Below, piece after piece: positions 61,977 through 64,000 of a stretch of DNA of 64,000 nucleotides. The stretch comes from a virus, in IMG/VR virus record IMGVR_UViG_3300025695_000006, positions 16,331 through 80,330 of that record; one strand, 5' to 3'. Made by a program: the position numbers and the translations under genes. The notes under the pieces were generated by a model. The model was not told the origin of the DNA and made no database searches. It worked only from the letters and a program-made list of their open reading frames with translations. Each line of letters opens with the position of its first letter. Positions within the stretch are counted from its first letter, which is position 1.

Positions 61977-63224
61977 ATGAGCAAAACAAATATTTTAGAG
62001 GAAACTCTTGCAGAAATTCAGGAACTTAGAAAAGCTGTTTCTGAAAATGCTAATCACGCATTAAAGAGTACACTCAAAGAAGAGTTAGAAGAAATTGTTA
62101 AAAATAACTTAGAAGAAGTTATTGTTAGCGAAGAATTATCAGATGACATGCCAGGTTCTGATTTACCTGGTGATTTAGATAAAGCTGAAGAAGAAGAGGT
62201 CTTAGCGATCGAACCAGAAGATGAAGAATCTGAAGAGGAAAAACCAGAAGGTGAAGAACCAGAAGGTGAAGAATCTGAAGAAGAAGAGTCTGAAGAAGTG
62301 ATCGACCTAACTGATGAATCTGACGAAGATGTTATTAAACACTTCGAACTGATGAATCCAGCTGATGAAATCGAGATCATCCAAACACCTGAAGGTGGTG
62401 TTCAAATAAACATTAACCCAGAAGAAGGTGCTGAAGAAGAGAGTGAAGAAGCTCTAGAAACTTCAGAAGAAGAACCTACTAATGATACGGTTATGTTTGA
62501 ACCAGAAGAGTTAGAGGAATCTAACGAAGTTTCTGAAGAACCTGAAGTTAATATGGAAGAAGAAAAAATCGAAGAAGAAGAACCTGTACACGAAATCGAA
62601 ATTTCTGAGGAGGACATTGCTAGTTTGGCTGAAATCAATTCTAACGAAGAGGAAGAAAAAACTCATGAAGAAGAAGTTGTGGCTGAAGAAGAAGTGGCTG
62701 AAGAAGAAATAGTAGAAAAAGAGGTCATGGTTGATACTAAAGAACAAGAGTTACGCGAAAGCTTGGTTATTATGAGAAAAAAATACCAAGAAGTTGTGTC
62801 TGAAAATAATAAAAAGACTGAGGAATTGGTTGGATTTAAAAATTTAACGGAAGAATTTAAAGGTTCTGAAGCTGAATACAAATCTGCCATCAAAAACCTT
62901 AAGTCGCAGTTACAAGAAGTTGCTTTGTTTTCATCAAACTTAACTTACGCAATCAAACTTATTACTGAGAACTCTACAACTAAGGACGAGAAGTTAGAAA
63001 TCTTAAACAGATTTGATAACGCCGAAAACTTAAATGAATCTAGAGAGATCTTTAATAGTATGCAAAGTCAGTTCAGTTCTAACAAAATAGCAACTAAACA
63101 AATGGTAGAAGAAAAAATTATGGAGACTCCTAAGTCTAGCGGTTCATCAAAACTAAACGAATCAACAGCTTATCAGAACCCACAATTATCAAGAATTCTT
63201 GATATCATTGGTAAAATTAAATAA
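61977..63224 (+). CDS. 22: prohead scaffold core protein, gp22
   Basis: 415 residues from the ATG at 61977 (T4 gp22: 269). Coiled-coil N-terminus (MSKTNILEETLAEIQELRKA), a long extremely Glu-rich acidic middle (about 60-260), and a helical C-terminal domain with KEQELRESLVIMRKKYQEVV and LTYAIKLITENSTTKDEKLEIL. The last part matches gp22 of T4-like phages. It fills the prohead, is digested by gp21 and leaves. The acid-rich middle is longer than usual. Directly precedes the capsid gene. Confidence 0.85.
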   Translation: MSKTNILEETLAEIQELRKAVSENANHALKSTLKEELEEIVKNNLEEVIVSEELSDDMPGSDLPGDLDKAEEEEVLAIEPEDEESEEEKPEGEEPEGEESEEEESEEVIDLTDESDEDVIKHFELMNPADEIEIIQTPEGGVQININPEEGAEEESEEALETSEEEPTNDTVMFEPEELEESNEVSEEPEVNMEEEKIEEEEPVHEIEISEEDIASLAEINSNEEEEKTHEEEVVAEEEVAEEEIVEKEVMVDTKEQELRESLVIMRKKYQEVVSENNKKTEELVGFKNLTEEFKGSEAEYKSAIKNLKSQLQEVALFSSNLTYAIKLITENSTTKDEKLEILNRFDNAENLNESREIFNSMQSQFSSNKIATKQMVEEKIMETPKSSGSSKLNESTAYQNPQLSRILDIIGKIK

Positions 63225-63249
63225 AATTAAAACTTAAAAAAAAACTAAA

Positions 63250-64000
63250 ATGGGAGCATTTATTAGAATCAGGAAAAGTTGGTAACGTAAACCTTAATCA
63301 CTTAAAAGAGGTACGTACTGACGTAATTAACAGATGGGACGGACTTGGACTATTAGAAGGTCTAGGAGGTCACAAAAAAGAGAATATAGCACAATTATTC
63401 GAAAACCAAGCATCTTACATGCTTAATGAATCAGTTGCATTAGGTAACGAAGGTTCTTTCGAAACAGTGGTATTTCCAATCGTGAGAAGAGTATTCTCAA
63501 AATTATTAGCTAACGAAATCGTTTCGGTACAAGCATTGAACTTACCAATTGGTAAATTGTTTTACTTTATTCCTAAATTGGAGAACTCTGCATTTTTGGG
63601 TGCTTCTGCTGGTATCAATCCAGAAGGAACTAACGTTAGTCCTAACCTATACGACTCTTTCTACGGAGAAGATGGTCTTTATGACGAATCTAAAGGTAAA
63701 GAAATAGCGTTATCAGGAACAGCTACAACTGCAAACTTGTTTGCGTTTGACTCAGCTGCTGATAGTGGGTATGTAACTAAAGCAGGAACTGATATTGCAG
63801 TTGAATCAACAGAAATTATCAAAGTGAACTTTAGTTCATCGATAACTAACTGGGAAAACGCTGACGAAGTATTGTCTACATTGGCAATAACATCAGCTAC
63901 TTCAGGTGCTGATTTCGATTTCTATTTACCAGCACAAAAGTATGGTAGAGCAGTAATGGAAGCTAATGGTGATGTTTATGTTGCTGTTGTTAACAATAGT
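63250..64000 (+). CDS. 23: major capsid protein gp23, partial; apparent frameshift at start
   Basis: The long frame (codons from 63251 to the window end) reads EHLLESGKVGNVNLNHLKEV, then WDGLGLLEGLGGHKKENIAQLFENQASYML and GSFETVVFPIVRRVFSKLLANEIVSVQAL. This is the T4 gp23 N-arm and the start of its HK97-fold core; the C-terminus lies outside. The natural ATG at 63250 is in a different frame: as written it gives MGAFIRIRKSW and stops. Deleting one G of the GGG at 63252-63254 gives MEHLLESGKVG, the expected start. No ATG/GTG/TTG in frame exists until ATG at about 63419. Sequencing/assembly indel is the simplest explanation. Confidence 0.85.

Noticed and set aside
62054-62893. Minus-strand Ser-rich frames opposite gp22
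   Set aside because: They are antisense of the Glu-rich (GAA/GAG) scaffold codons.

Overview
The window is an AT-rich, gene-dense stretch of a T4-like contractile-tailed phage (myovirus) that very probably infects a Bacteroidetes/Flavobacteria host. The T4-type virion core is recognisable: tail sheath gp18, tail tube gp19, gp26-like and gp51-like hub chaperones, neck protein gp13, large terminase gp17, portal gp20, prohead protease gp21, scaffold gp22, the start of major capsid protein gp23, and a gp55-like late sigma factor. The host assignment rests on a DUF4494-like protein (61584-61823), an Omp28-like lipoprotein with a Bacteroidetes lipobox (33170-33940), promoters of the Bacteroidetes form TTG-N19/20-TAnnTTTG (27010-27039, 54157-54187), and the near absence of Shine-Dalgarno sequences.

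Layout. 1-20767 is read mostly on the minus strand and is the tail block: a giant repeat-bearing baseplate/tail protein running off the left edge, two paralogous tape-measure-like proteins, a gp26/gp51 pair overlapping at a T9 slippery run, tail tube, a very large tail sheath and two neck/tail-completion genes. A Vsr-like endonuclease on the plus strand interrupts it. Around 20.8 kb the direction flips. 20884-33089 holds an SNF2-type helicase, a GP88-like protein (minus strand), gp13, unknown structural genes, DNA polymerase B, a cluster of small unknown genes, a WYL-like protein and a 59-residue holin-like protein. 33170-46383 is the accessory block: an Omp28-like lipoprotein, then a long run of sugar genes (PfkB kinase, several glycosyltransferases, two GT29 sialyltransferase-like proteins, CMP-sialate synthetase-like NeuA, sialate synthase NeuB, HAD phosphatase, FkbM methyltransferase) with dUTPase and PhoH embedded in it. 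46383-54035 carries the late sigma factor and baseplate/spike genes, including one with a 12-bp minisatellite. 54218-64000 is the packaging and head block in T4 order (gp17, gp20, two unknowns, gp21, DUF4494, gp22, gp23).

How it works together. The sigma factor presumably drives late genes. A TATTTATA box, in this sense orientation, sits just upstream of most virion transcription units and is the best candidate for its promoter; polymerase and a few accessory genes instead have host-type promoters. The most striking accessory feature is an apparently phage-encoded nonulosonic (sialic/KDN-like) acid activation and transfer pathway. It may decorate virion proteins or remodel the host envelope.

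The major capsid gene has an apparent single-base frameshift at its start codon. No tRNA genes, CRISPR arrays or insertion sequences were seen.
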